From Venturia oleaginea (taxonomy: Eukaryota > Ascomycota > Dothideomycetes > Venturiales > Venturiaceae), in assembly GCA_013176395.1 (NCBI GenBank), contig JABMLP010000004.1, positions 1,116,001 to 1,180,000 of the forward strand: 64,000 nt of DNA, in the 5' to 3' direction. Positions within the stretch are counted from its first letter, which is position 1. Each line of letters opens with the position of its first letter. The notes beneath the pieces are model-generated. The model was given only the letters and a program-made list of their open reading frames with translations, made no database searches and was not told the DNA's origin. Positions 41,001 to 51,198 of the stretch are shown here, piece after piece. Position numbers and translations under genes: made by a program.

Positions 41001-42468
41001 CACATGGGTGATGGAACACAATCCTCCGCCAAACCTCAAGCTCGTTGGCACACGCTGGGTCTTTGACATCAAGCGCGACGAGCATGGAAAGGTCGTCAAG
41101 CGCAAAGCCCGCCTGGTGGCACAAGGCTTCTCACAACGTCCTGGGGTGGATTTTGACGACACATATTCCCCAGTGGTGCGCTACGACAGTCTGCGTCTCA
41201 TCATCGCTATCGCTTCGTGGCGACAATGGATCATGCACCAAGTGGACTTTGACGCCGCCTACCTCAATGGACGACTGCAACACGCCATATACGCCAAAGT
41301 CCCGCCAGGAGTACCCTCTGACGGCGCAACAGTGATCCGTATTGTTCGCGCTTTGTATGGGCTCAAGCAATCAGGCCGCGAATGGTATGCTCTACTGTCT
41401 CAATGGCTTGTTGGTCAGGGCTTCACACAGGCCAGCTTTGATCCATGCGCCTTCATCTCAGATGATCTCATTCTTGGAATCTACGTAGATGACGTCCTGA
41501 TGGCCGGCACGCCCAAGGCAATCAGCGCCATGCTCGATGCCACCCGCGCAAGGTTCAAATTCAGAGACATGGGTCGACCACGTCTGCTCCTCGGTCTTGA
41601 AATTGACCATCACGCGGACCACGTCAAGCTGCACCAACGTACTTACATCGCAGCGATATTGCGGCGCTACGGCATGGATGATTGTAATGGGCGCCACACA
41701 CCGCTTGACCCTAACTCGTTCCCACCAAGGTCAACCGACTCAGTGGACCTTGATCGCCAGAAACTGTATCAATCCATCATCGGCTCGATCAACTTCCTTG
41801 CCATCGTCAGTCGCCCAGACCTGTCCTACACGGTCAGCATGCTGGGTTCATACAACTCCAACCCATCAGACCTGCATCTGAAGATGGCTTACCAGACTCT
41901 ACGTTACATTCAAGCCACCCGAGCTGTTGAACTTGACGTACGATCTCCTGCGCCGTCTGATCGCTCTGCAGCGCGGACCGCGTCCATTCCTACGCTCGTC
42001 ATGTTCTCAGATGCGTCTTTCGGGTCTGACCCAGACAACTCCAAGTCCTTCTCTGGTTACCTCATGAAGGTCGGTGGATCGACAGTCTCATGGTCTTCAA
42101 AGCGTCAGTCATGCGTGGCAAGGAGCACTTGTGAAGCCGAGTACATGGCATCATCCCACGCCGCCAGCCACCTCGTGTGGTCGCGCCAGGCCATCAAGGA
42201 GCTTATGGGTCACGCCAAGTACCCCAACTGTTGGCTCATGGTTGACAACGAGCCCGCCCTGTCGCTCATCAAGGACCACAGGATCAGCAATCGTTCTAAA
42301 CATATCAACGTTCACTACCACTTCGTCCGGGAGCGATTCGTCCTGGGTGACTACGCCATCGAGCATGTCTGCTCCGCTGACAACCTCGCCGACATTGGTA
42401 CTAAATCACTACCACGACCCCTCCTGGATAACCTCCGAGGCCGTATTTGTGCAACTACTGCGCCATGA
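38086..42468 (+). CDS. Copia gag-pol polyprotein, open throughout
   Basis: 1460 residues in one frame. Gag (about 1-160) is short; a variant zinc knuckle 'CSWCRKHNMTFIGHAYTNC' lies near 165-183. The protease motif is 'WLLDTGASRHMTG' (about 300). The integrase zinc part is 'FHHSVGHLHVP...CDMC', with catalytic residues in 'VIHSDLSGKFP', 'FKSDNGGEYR' and 'HELNGVAERWN'. Reverse transcriptase shows 'VDFDAAYLNGRL' and 'LGIYVDDVLMAG'; RNase H shows 'FSDASFGSDPDNSKS' and 'CEAEYMASSHAA'. The domain order (PR-IN-RT-RH) is that of Ty1/copia. There is no frameshift or stop. Gag looks abbreviated: between 'LRLHLDEFHH' and 'GAKQNQGGARG' the helical capsid part usual in this family seems to be missing, so virus-like particle assembly may depend on other copies. 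Confidence 0.95.
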   Translation: MSSSFSFKLDPNSLPKLSARGDNYTEWRSAWTVALRYAGLRPIVSGKKTKPAAVAGTGAEAREELIDKWDADDNKAMVMLLSSVHNDLTMSIASCDTSPEAWKHLGSRFDRDTGNASITLFRSLTNLRYADGDDLRLHLDEFHHGAKQNQGGARGTRPATNTTECSWCRKHNMTFIGHAYTNCNELKKHKEQQQRKGNGAPKETKNGAKHQKANNANAAESSDDEDDEDSATEVVSFIAHYRATNATAGATIDLTGSPPQSTRTTMINVNGKQSRETISAHAAIRRPSAIDPPTVWLLDTGASRHMTGCADDFVSLSPKQGTITVAGGIKLPINGVGLVRLRCRMPDRSTKIVELTNVLYSSELYGTRLFSWSYVRHHHNLELHGKANDIFLTRNGATVLWARHADGVVQIQTKTKPTAHVASTESHAPTNRDLTRKSSLHKTETAPAATVSAPSWPTLAQKTACFSSYTEFHHSVGHLHVPNPARIYNDGHLVPAKPHDFHCDMCSLSKSKRQRPAPSPPVLARTIKPLEVIHSDLSGKFPRPSLGGARYFISFICQATRYSWIKLLKLKSDGPQAIREFIAFANTQYNAQMSTANIHIHSSTVKRFKSDNGGEYRAAAQDLRRMGIQHDMVPPYHHELNGVAERWNQSIIQIARSMIPTDSQLFLWGEAVQTANFLKNISPHAADKLGRTPHELLIGAKPSIKHLHPFGSKIFAHIPVEARKPGSKLLHRAEEGIFVGYGRNTKTARVYIPSRHVIMETRNLRFEPFSRSQTAPYFQPVAENEIPAAEPVSTSPRRPQNKDRRPSGDTFATPPTSPTWSTTTAYTPSRLEAGVPLDHSYDQPASTPVQPSAENGQHTRSAPPTSAPGAGARGTRRETRPSQDLSDPVELRRSKRVAKPSRKAADNAEASLALEDMLAPDDENMAHAVACVTKADIDHEIPRTFNEAVNATNSPLWVTPINKEIQAHRDNGTWVMEHNPPPNLKLVGTRWVFDIKRDEHGKVVKRKARLVAQGFSQRPGVDFDDTYSPVVRYDSLRLIIAIASWRQWIMHQVDFDAAYLNGRLQHAIYAKVPPGVPSDGATVIRIVRALYGLKQSGREWYALLSQWLVGQGFTQASFDPCAFISDDLILGIYVDDVLMAGTPKAISAMLDATRARFKFRDMGRPRLLLGLEIDHHADHVKLHQRTYIAAILRRYGMDDCNGRHTPLDPNSFPPRSTDSVDLDRQKLYQSIIGSINFLAIVSRPDLSYTVSMLGSYNSNPSDLHLKMAYQTLRYIQATRAVELDVRSPAPSDRSAARTASIPTLVMFSDASFGSDPDNSKSFSGYLMKVGGSTVSWSSKRQSCVARSTCEAEYMASSHAASHLVWSRQAIKELMGHAKYPNCWLMVDNEPALSLIKDHRISNRSKHINVHYHFVRERFVLGDYAIEHVCSADNLADIGTKSLPRPLLDNLRGRICATTAP

Positions 42469-42510
42469 ATGGGGGGACTGGCACTGATGGGAGGAACATC
42501 GTTCGGATTC

Positions 42511-42517
42511 GGGGGAC
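42511..42517 (+). promoter_or_regulatory. Polypurine tract
   Basis: GGGGGAC immediately before the 3' LTR. It is the likely plus-strand primer, although short and ending in C. Confidence 0.5.
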
Positions 42518-42685
42518 TGTTGGAAGGAGTATCCTCATGCTATTGCCTCCACCTGCGCCAGCGTGGCTACTCTCTGTCACTGGAGTTTGTTTACTGCCCA
42601 ATTGGGCTTAGTGTATTACTATATAGCTGAGATCCTCCGGATCTCACCCTCAATACACTTGTTACTCAACTTTCATACTTCAACA
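42518..42685 (+). repeat. 3' LTR (168 bp)
   Basis: Identical to 37720-37887. Confidence 0.96.
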
Positions 42686-42690
42686 GAAAC
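42686..42690. repeat. Target-site duplication of the copia element (right)
   Basis: GAAAC, exact repeat of 37715-37719. Confidence 0.93.
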
Positions 42691-43062
42691 TTGGTCAGGT
42701 TGGATTGAAGATAGCGAAGTCGGGATTCAAACGGGGTTCCTGAAGTCCGTATAAGCGATTTGCCCCGCTTTCGTTCAAGTCGTTCCTACCATTTACAGAA
42801 GTGCCGTAGAGATGCCGTTGCCGTTATAAATTCACGCAGGCTCCAAAGACTTCTGAAATTCACATCAGCGAATAAAAGCCCCTCAGCCCAGAAAGGTTAT
42901 CTATAAATCCATAATTTTCTGGCAATTCTTATGGCGTTGAAGAGACTCGCTGTGCCAGAATCAATTGCTCGACCTTGAAGATCTGAACGCCGGTATATGC
43001 TACAGATCTGTATGAGTACAAGTCTCGGTTTATAGGATCGGGGCGCACTGCTGTTCGCCAGC
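42691..43062 (-). promoter_or_regulatory. Displaced upstream region of the SDR gene
   Basis: Before the copia insertion this DNA continued directly from 37719, so it should be the original SDR promoter. It now lies about 5 kb from the SDR start. It also contains the 3' UTR of the uL3m gene. Confidence 0.5.
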
Positions 43063-44120
43063 TTATGCTCTTGCCTCCTGCCCCACCTCAGCTCCAGCCT
43101 CTGGTATTGATGCTAACATTGAGACGCTAGGCAAGCCCAGTTTTGCGACTTGGTCTGGCTTCTTCTTCGAGTCTTGGATCCTAACAATGCAGTATTTGGG
43201 TCCACTTACGCAGCCTAAGTGTTCAAGTTAGCGACGCACCGAATTGTAGCATGCTAGCACTGACCCTTGACCGCAATTATGCCATTCTCTTCGTCGACTT
43301 GCATGACTTGCAAGTTTTGAACAGTGTGGTTGATTCCTCCCATGCGCCCGGCCATCCGCTTGCCAGGGTGTACTCTAGAACCACTGCCCTGAGAACCACC
43401 AGAAGATCCCATGATACGATGGGCAAGCGAGTTACCGTGAGAAGCTGGTTGACCCTTCCAGCCCCATTTCTTCATACCCTAAAAGATCATCAGTATGCCG
43501 TCTACTCAACATGTACCATCTCAACATACACCAGCAAAACCAAAACCACGATTCTTGCTCTGAGTGTCCACATATTGTCCCACCTTGAACCAATTCGCCT
43601 TCAATTCCACACCAATTGGTGGTAGACCATCAGCTCCTTTCACCCTGAACTCCATAACCTTCTGCTTAGGACTGACTCCATACTTTGCATAATGGCCCAA
43701 TTCAGGTCTCGTTACGTTCTTCGGCGCACGCGCTCCCGTTCCAATCTGCACAGCCCAGTATCCATGTACATCCCTCGTCTTATGGCTGATAACCTGACAC
43801 CGATCCAATTGCAACACAGTGCAGGGCGTCCTAATTCCCGTCTCGGGATCGAACATGGCTGTCATTCCCTTCTTTGTCGCTAGGACGCCCGTCCGATGGG
43901 GGATCGTGTATTCTTTTCTCGTGAGAGCATTTCCGGCCGACGTGGCTTTTGGGGGGCTCTTGGAGGCGATGTCGAAGCGCGATGCTTTTAGAGGTTTCTT
44001 TCCCAATATGGACCGAATGCCTCGAATTTGCTGCGATTGGCACGGGAGGGATCGCAGGGAGGCGGGCAGGAGGAAGAGAGAGGGCAAAGATGCCCAATTT
44101 AGGGGGACTCTCGACGGCAT
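43063..44120 (-). CDS. Mitochondrial large-subunit ribosomal protein uL3m
   Basis: Three exons, 44120-43530, 43478-43265 and 43214-43063, give 318 residues. The start 'MPSRVPLNWASLPSLFLLPA' is an N-terminal extension suited to mitochondrial import. The uL3 core includes 'RTGVLATKKGMTAMFDPETG', 'CTVLQLDRCQVISHKTRDVH' and the conserved loop that spans the first splice, 'NRGFGFAGGMKKWGWKG' followed by 'PASHGNSLAHRIMGSSGG'. Exon 3 ends '...YCIVRIQDSKKKPDQVAKLG'. This corresponds to yeast Mrpl9. The start at 44120 is preferred over upstream in-frame codons because the presequence begins there. Confidence 0.92.
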
Positions 44121-44469
44121 TGTTGATACTTGATAGTGGTCATGAATGGAGCTCGATTCAAGAAAGTTGGTGCCAAGACAAGGCATCAAGGCAAAAATCT
44201 GTTAGCGTGATATATGCAACGCGGGAAAGGCTGAGAGGCCAACCGCTGATTCCATGCAGATTGCAGAGGAGGCGGGGTGACATGATGAGGGCGGGAATGT
44301 TGTTTGTGTCCAGGTTTCTTGCTTTTGATCCTATATAGAACACCTCAGACATTCGTTCTCTCAGCTCTTCTACTAGTTACCCCTTGTTTACTGTCCACTC
44401 TAGTACTGCATCATCTCCCCGCAATGTTCGGCTGCAATCGTTGAACTCGTCGCAAAACTGCCCACGACG

Positions 44470-45534
44470 ATGAAGAAGGCTGTAAAAGGTCTGTTATCTA
44501 TTCTCTGTTTCGTAGCTTGCTGTCCGTATGTATACAGTTTCCGATTATGATGTGCAACAGAAGCTAATTCCTGGCGTTCAGTCTATGCTTTCCATGTTAC
44601 ATCTGTGCCCTCAAGAACCGTAGGAAACGGAATCGACAAAACGAAACAAGAGAGATTGATCACTGGAGACATGGTCCTAAGTCGCCTTCAGAAGTTCACC
44701 CTCTTCCCTCAAGGAAACGGAGATTGAGCATTGCTGCTACAACGGAACGACCTGTTCTTAACTTGGGAGCGGATCAGAAGGTTTGTTTGCAAGAGCAGGC
44801 TTTGCTATTTACAAGGCTACCACCGGAAATCAGGGCACAAATATGGCAGGAGGTTGTGGGAGATTATGAGATATATCTCGGGATAGTATCAAAAACAATA
44901 CGGCACTGCAAGATCTTTGGTGGATTGGGGATTGCGCGATGTGATATTGATGAGCAGGAGCAGGATCGACTAATGGCAGAAAACAAACTCCTACCAATAC
45001 TGAGGACATGTCGAAGAGTGTATGTATATCGAGGTTTCCACTGCTGCCTTTGTGGTACATGCTAATGAGGATAGATATTCGGAAGCAATACCATTGCTTT
45101 ACTCAACGAATAAATTCACGACCTCCTACATCGAAGTAGTCCAATCATTGACCTCTACCATCCGTCTCCCACGCTTCAACTCTATATCCTCCCTCTCAAT
45201 AACTTGGTCGCTACCCACCATCCACCGGATAGGCATGCTGAACGGTCTGCGGCACTCTGACGCGAAAGCGTGGGATCGTGCAAGCAGAACCATGGCAAGC
45301 ATGAAAGGTCTCAAGACCCTCAAAATCATAATATGGGGCTGCACGATATATGGTTCTTCAAGAGATTGGACGGGCATAAGACAACTTTTGGACATGTTGA
45401 CGAGGATCAAGCAACCCAGGAATTACATTGTTTCGATCGATGAGCTCGATGCTGGAGAACTGGTTAAGGAGTACGATGGCGCACCTTTCAACCTAGACTG
45501 GTCGAATGACGATGGCGATGTTATGTATGGTTAG
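44470..45534 (+). CDS. F-box-like/DUF7730-type protein with N-terminal membrane segment
   Basis: 318 residues from exons 44470-44525, 44582-45017 and 45070-45534. The first intron (GTATGT...GTTCAG) creates a Cys-rich hydrophobic N-terminus ('LLSILCFVACCPLCFPCYIC') followed by a basic 'KNRRKRNRQN', so the protein is probably membrane-anchored, perhaps palmitoylated. The second intron (52 bp) joins 'LLPILRTCRR' to 'DRYSEAIPLLYSTNKF'. With 'LFTRLPPEIRAQIWQEVVG' these are the hallmarks of a large ascomycete family of F-box-like proteins with a short C-terminal repeat-free region. Function unknown; a ubiquitin-ligase adaptor role is only suggested by the LPPEIR motif. Confidence 0.8.
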
Positions 45535-47267
45535 TGTGTGTTCTCTGGATCGAACGATATTCCTCTCAAGTTATTAAATTTGGATTAACGAATTTCATAG
45601 ATATTCGATGTTTCAATTTATGGTCGGGTTACTGGTCCGAATACTGGTCGGGGACCGATATATGGACCAATTCGTAGGATCGTGTGTTTCGGTTGAAAGA
45701 GAGGGGGATGGTTTCGTTTGAATGGAGGAGAATGATGAATTATGAAGAAAGATCCACGCTGGTCTTCAGATTGGCGCAGCAATTGTGAATCTATGGGACT
45801 AGGTGACATGATAGATACGTTCGCTGTGGAGTCTACATGATTGGACAATATTTTCGTGGATGTAAGCTAGGGTTTCCGCTGTTTGTGTATCATATATAAT
45901 GGCAGTAGCAATGACTGAAATGGCATAGATCGGATGATCCTAAATTTTGAAATCCTTGTGTAGTCCGAGAGATTTACCGTCAGATATTATTCCAATCAAT
46001 GTCTCAGGAGAAATCTCCTACTAATTGATTAAACATTTCGCAATTGGACATCATGATGGTCGTGGAAACAAAAAGCGTGACCAAGCTGATCCGAGAGGTC
46101 GGTTCTTTCTTTCCGAGAAAACTTCGTCTCAGACTCTAATCATCAAGTCAATCCCAACATGTACCGCTCAATGAATATTTCTATCATCGAAGCGCTTGCC
46201 ATACCTTGCACTGCCTTAATTCGTCCTCTTAACATGTTTCAACGCTCATGGTCTCGCATTTCCCCTCTTCGGACCGGATCGAGGTTTCAACGGTCTTTAC
46301 CGTTGATATGTTCGGAGCCATGAGTGCCTCCCGCCACGAGAATGAATCCTGGAAAGCTTGGTCACTGGCCTTTCAGTCTGACTTACCACAGGCAGTTAAT
46401 AGTAGGATTAAGGTCGTGATCGGAGGCTGCCAATCTGCGTGCAGCGATAACGGTACAACATCATGCATTTGCACGACCTTGCGCCTACGAACGGGTCAAG
46501 AACGTGGTTCACAAACTACGGGATTCAAGGAACTTTCTTCGACGTTCTTCGCTGTAACAAGGCCGAGTCCGACACCGGTTACCTACAGTTTGTACACGCT
46601 CCCTGACGCGACCCGATTTCATGTCTTTGGTAACAAGGCCGATTCCGACACCGGTTACCTACAGTTTGTACACGCTCCTTGACCTAATAAGCGACCCGAT
46701 ATCATGTCTTTGGAAAACCTTGTTTTAAAAGGACAGCTCTCTTTTTCCGATTGGCGTCACTCTTCTATCCCTTGCAACTCGCTCTTGCTTGAACTTCTGC
46801 AACATTCTTAATGGTTACTGTATCAGGAGTTTTATTTGTCTGCGGTGGAAGCAAGTTGCCACGACCATCAGGCCAGTCGTTCCTCTCAATGTGCACTAAA
46901 GCATAGTGCAGGTAAGACCACGGCTCAGAAATTCTCCATACCAAAATCACGATTGAGAACAGAAGTAAATGACCTCAGAATGTAAGAAGATCAGACAGAT
47001 TTGCACCTCAAACTGGTTCAGTGCTGTCCTAGTGGTCTTCCGTGGTCGTCCGAAACTAGACGTCAGTCCAACCATACTCACTGTGCCACTCTGGCAACCG
47101 TTAGATGGCGGTCTGCGCTCTGCGGTGCACATAAACGTACATGAAAGTCAGCAGATTTTTGCGAACATGGTCCGATTGTCGCGGCGTCAAAATCTCCTCA
47201 TTAATACTTCAATTTTCTTATTCTCCCATTTCTTCATCTCCTCGGCCCAACTTTCGTTTATTCAACC
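45535..47267. other. Intergenic with a 76-bp tandem duplication
   Basis: No gene supported. A plus-strand frame at 46248-46682 ('MVSHFPSSDRIEVSTVFTVD') contains the duplicated segment and has no family signature. The last 60 bp are the leader of the multicopper oxidase. Confidence 0.4.
46556..46708. repeat. Tandem duplication, about 76-bp unit x2
   Basis: AACAAGGCCGAKTCCGACAC and the following bases to CATGTCTTTGG occur twice, 76 bp apart. The second copy carries a short insertion (CTAATAA) and a few substitutions. Confidence 0.8.
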
Positions 47268-49198
47268 ATGCTTACCTTCGTTTTTCTCTCGCTTGGCCTT
47301 TGCCAGCTTGCTCGTGCAGTATTCCTCAACTGGAATATTACTTGGGTCAACGATGCGGCACCAGATGGCTTCAGCCGACCCGTTATAGGAGTAAATGGAA
47401 AATGGCCGCCTCCGGTCCTTGAGGCCCAGAAAGGAGAACAGGTCACAATCGTAGTATGGAACAAGCTCGGAAATCAGAGCACATCTCTTCATTGGCATGG
47501 AATTCGACAATTCCAAACCAACGTCGGTATCATCATCATCTTTGCGAAGGAGAAAGGGCGGCTAACCTTCCCGTCAGAGCATGGATGGAGCCACCGGGGT
47601 GACGCAATGTCCAATCTCACCTGGTAGGCACCGTTGTTCTCCCCAACCGCCGAACGTTCACTGAACCTTTGCAGATTCTAATTTCACCTACTCCTTTGTT
47701 GCCTCAGAAGCTGGAACTTTTTGGTACCATGCACACAACATGGGCCAGTACCCCGATGGGCTTCGCGGACCTTTCGTTGTACAGGATCCAGAGGCACCAT
47801 GGAAAGGGCAAGTCGCTATGGAATACACGATCACTCTTTCGGACTGGTAGGTCACTTGACAGTGTAACATTACATCCCCCCGACTAAACGTTCTAGGTAT
47901 CACAAGCAGATGCCAGAGTTGATCTCTCAATTTCATTCCACAGCGAACGGCGTCGAGCCGGTGCCAGACAGCTTTCTCATAAACGATGGCAAGGACGCAA
48001 ACTATCCTGTTGAGGCTGGCAAAAGTTATCTTTTCCGGATCCTCAACATTGGTGCCTTTCCTTCATTTTTTTTCAGTATCGAAGATCATGATTTCCAAGT
48101 TGTGGAAATGGATGGTGTTTACACCGTACCCACGACGGCCTCGACCTTGCTGGTCGGAAACGCTATGAGATATGGTATCTTGGTTTTGGCGAAGACGAAT
48201 TCAACCAAGAACTTCGATATCACTGTCGTTGCGGATGGAAGCATGTTCCAGACCGCGTACACCGGAAGGTCTCTAGTTGCTAGTGGTTCTCTTCAGTACG
48301 ACGCAAGCGGTCCCAAACCTACAGCGAGGACTGATGCGGCAGCCTTGGTTAATTGGGGCAACCCAGGCAGCCTGCCAGCACCCATCGATGATATAGGTAT
48401 TTTTCCACTCGATAATCAGCAGATTCTAGAGCCTGTGACAAAACAGATCACCCTCAACTTTGGTCAGGCCGTCATCAATGGGATTACACGGTAGGTTATA
48501 TGCTCAGAAGATATTCTTGCCCGGATCTAATGCTTGACAGCGACACCATCAACGGCGTCACCTATCTGATGCCAAAAGTTCCAACCCTCTACACTGCTCT
48601 CTCAGTGGACCCCGAGGAGGCTTTGAATGAGTCAATATACGGGGTCAATGTCAATCCTCACACCATTGAATTTGGCGACATCGTTGAAGTTGTACTGAAC
48701 AACCGAAACCCAGGAGCCCATTCAGGCCACCCCTGGCACCTGCATGGCCATCATTTCCAAGTTGTCGCGAGAAGCGGCGATAACATCAATGCCACTTACA
48801 CCGGCAACGATGCCCTACCAGCAATACCGATGAAACGAGATGTCGCTGGCGTTCGACCTAGTGGGTACCTAGTCATTCGATTTCGGGCAGATAACCCTGG
48901 GATCAATCTCTTACATTGCCATATCGAATGGCATGTTCAGGCTGGACTGACAGCGACTTTCATCGAGGCTCCGGATAGCATGAATTTTGACGCGCCGCAG
49001 GATCATCTTGATGTTTGTAAGACTCAGGGTATTCCTACAGTGGGAAATGCTGCTGGGAATGTGGATGATATTTATGATGTTAGTGGTGCGAACGTGGATG
49101 TTCCGCGAGTGGATAATGGGGCGATGTGGCAGGTTAATCAGACGGTGGTGAAGAGGGAGAGGAAAATTAGGGTCGTCGCACCGAGGCGTTTTGGATAA
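47268..49198 (+). CDS. Multicopper oxidase, Fet3/laccase-like, secreted
   Basis: 574 residues from exons 47268-47522, 47578-47623, 47675-47846, 47897-48490 and 48541-49198. Signal peptide '[17 protein letters not shown]'. All four copper-ligand segments are present: 'HWHG', '[13 protein letters not shown]', '[11 protein letters not shown]' and '[12 protein letters not shown]'. '[14 protein letters not shown]' and '[14 protein letters not shown]' resemble Fet3-type ferroxidases more than classical laccases. Fet3 has a C-terminal membrane anchor; this protein ends '[12 protein letters not shown]' without one, so it should be free in the cell wall or medium. Roles could be iron oxidation, pigment synthesis or phenol oxidation. 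The first donor (GTCGGT) is unusual but gives the only open splice. No Ftr1-type permease is adjacent, so it does not form the usual iron-uptake pair here. Confidence 0.88.
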
Positions 49199-49409
49199 GT
49201 TTGGTTAATGGTTGCGGTTAGGTTGTGTCTTTTGGTTAATGGTGGGTGATAATGATGAGGGTTTCCTGGCTTGGGTTGAAATTGTGTTTGTGAGTTCAGT
49301 GATGCACAGATGGCCTGGCACTAGTTTTTGTATCTCTGCTTCTTGATTCTGTTAGTAGCAAATATCCTGGCTACCTTTTAATGGCTATATATGATGATGT
49401 CCTGATAGA

Positions 49410-49760
49410 TTACCACTTGATGAGGACTGGGCTCGCATCCACGCCATGCTTGTTCCCAATTCTTTCGAGAACAGGATCCAGGTCCACGACTGAGGGGTGC
49501 CAAACCAAAGAAACTTTCCATCTCCATACCCTTCGATTGAAGCCATGTAACATATCCATTGGGGCGTTGGAGATGTGATGGAATTCGATTTGGTTGATGA
49601 TGGGCGTGATAGTAGACATCCTCAAGATGGCCTCGTTGTGTGATGGCAGGAAGTTGGAGACGCCAATCGAGTCGGTCCTGCCTGATTTCTTGACTTCTTC
49701 CATGGCTGCCCAGGCAATCTGGGTCCCTTCATGATTAGGTAAAGTGGGAGTGGGTTAGTT
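49410..49760 (-). pseudogene. Aldo-keto reductase fragment
   Basis: About 110 codons of an AKR: 'IAWAAMEEVKKSGRTDSIGV' leads into the strand-helix motif 'SNF' and 'ITPIINQIEFHH', then 'PVLERIGNKHGVDASPVLIK' and a stop. The N-terminal barrel with the catalytic Asp-Tyr-Lys, and the C-terminal NADPH-binding loop, are absent. Upstream matching sequence continues only weakly and in another frame. It is a dead central fragment lying convergent to the multicopper oxidase. Confidence 0.75.
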
Positions 49761-50329
49761 GTTGTTTGGAGAAAGTCACGGTGCCGTCTTTTCCACAGCC
49801 AAGACAGCTCCCCACTCATTCTTTTTCGGCCTTCGCGCCTAGGATCGTTCCAGCGGGTCTATTTCGGCGTTTCTCCGTCATACTGGGGCTCGAACTTCGT
49901 TGCGGTTTCAATCAACAACATCTACCAAGGCTCTGAATCCTTCGGGTGCATCATTGTGGCTCTCCCACACGGCTTGATGGTCTTCATAGGTCAAATGCTG
50001 CTTCCGCCATTGTAGAAGACATGGGGCCTTATCGCCAACATGTTGATCAGCGACAGGCGTAATTGTCCGTGGATTGATGAGACAAATCTCACTTCGCAAG
50101 GCCTATATATTCGAACTGAGTCGTGTAGAAATTAGACCATTCCGTCCTACTATTGCATGATCGTTTGATCGCAACAAAACGTGCTGCAGAACCATCTCCA
50201 AGAAAAGCCATAACAACAGCCAAGCAGCAGTCGATTTACCTACGCTTCTGGTAATCCTCCATCTCTCTACGTCGAATCTGACTAACATGTTCAAGAACTT
50301 GACTCTTTGCCTCCACAGAGCCTCAACTA
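49761..50329. other. Intergenic, nothing recognised
   Basis: It includes the leader of the F-box-like gene at 50330. Short minus-strand frames are unsupported. Confidence 0.35.
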
Positions 50330-51004
50330 ATGACGATGAAAACTGCGATTCGGAAGCAAGAGGACAACATCACCAATTTCCTTGATCTTCCTCTGGAGCT
50401 GCGGCGCGAAATATACCACTACTGCCTGCCGCCCAAACCATACGCCGTCTGTGTCGGCCTCTTCGTTCCACGGTACAACCTGCGATCTTTATATACAATA
50501 GGCCTTCTGTCTGTATCCAAGCAGGTCAGCAACGAGGCTCTCGATATTCTGTATGGGAAAGCGTTGTGTAAATATGACCTTCACATGCAGAAGGGCGCTC
50601 ATTTCGGCGAATACTTTTCAGACGAAAACAAGCAACGTGTGAGGAGAATACGGATCTTGCTGGATGTTGACATTGATGAGGGAGCCAGTTCGAATGGGAT
50701 GAAATTGGTGGCCGGGCTAGAGGAGTCTGTTCTCGCGCGGTTGACAAAACTCGAGATTGTTGCAGCGCTACCTCGACCATCGAAGGGATATCCTTGTGAG
50801 GATTGGGTCAGAGTTGCGCGGGAGAAGTGGCTTAAGGGGTTTGAAGAGTTGATAGCATACATCGCTGGAGTCACTTCACCAAGCTTGGTCATTGAAGTGG
50901 ATGACAATGATCAAGGACATACATCTGCCATTGTGAATCGCTATCTTGGAAAGAGATGTCGAAAGATTCAGACGGACTCAGGTGATCTTTATTTCAGAAG
51001 ATAG
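50330..51004 (+). CDS. F-box-like protein
   Basis: 224 residues, single exon. 'NFLDLPLELRREIYHYCLPP' near the start is the short F-box-like motif of a large fungal family; 'LLSVSKQVSNEALDILYGKA' follows as usual. The C-terminal half ('LARLTKLEIVAALPRPSKGY') has no catalytic motif. It has a damaged tandem paralogue 200 bp downstream. Function unknown; substrate-adaptor activity is an inference from the motif only. Confidence 0.8.
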   Translation: MTMKTAIRKQEDNITNFLDLPLELRREIYHYCLPPKPYAVCVGLFVPRYNLRSLYTIGLLSVSKQVSNEALDILYGKALCKYDLHMQKGAHFGEYFSDENKQRVRRIRILLDVDIDEGASSNGMKLVAGLEESVLARLTKLEIVAALPRPSKGYPCEDWVRVAREKWLKGFEELIAYIAGVTSPSLVIEVDDNDQGHTSAIVNRYLGKRCRKIQTDSGDLYFRR

Positions 51005-51198
51005 AACGAGTAGTGATAGTGAAGAGGGAAGAGGGAAGATGGAAGATGCAATAGTGAGCAAAAGGGTGACAGGTAAACCTTTAATCAGCAGATTTAATTT
51101 TCAGTGATAGTACCACATCATCTACTCCCACCATCATAGATACTCATTATTATACTCATCATTCGCAGAACAACAACCACAAGCACAGGCCGCAAGTC

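Larger units (their letters stand above)
37720..42685 (+). mobile_element. Complete Ty1/copia LTR retrotransposon
   Basis: 4966 bp, with 168-bp LTRs that are identical by eye, both TGTTGG...CAACA, and a GAAAC target duplication. The order is LTR, primer-binding site, single gag-pol frame, purine-rich tract, LTR. Identical LTRs mean too little time for mutations to accumulate, so insertion is recent. It lies head-on to the SDR gene, 44 bp from its ATG. Confidence 0.97.

Noticed and set aside
46248..46682. 144-codon frame upstream of the multicopper oxidase
   Set aside because: Contains the 76-bp tandem duplication and no recognisable domain.
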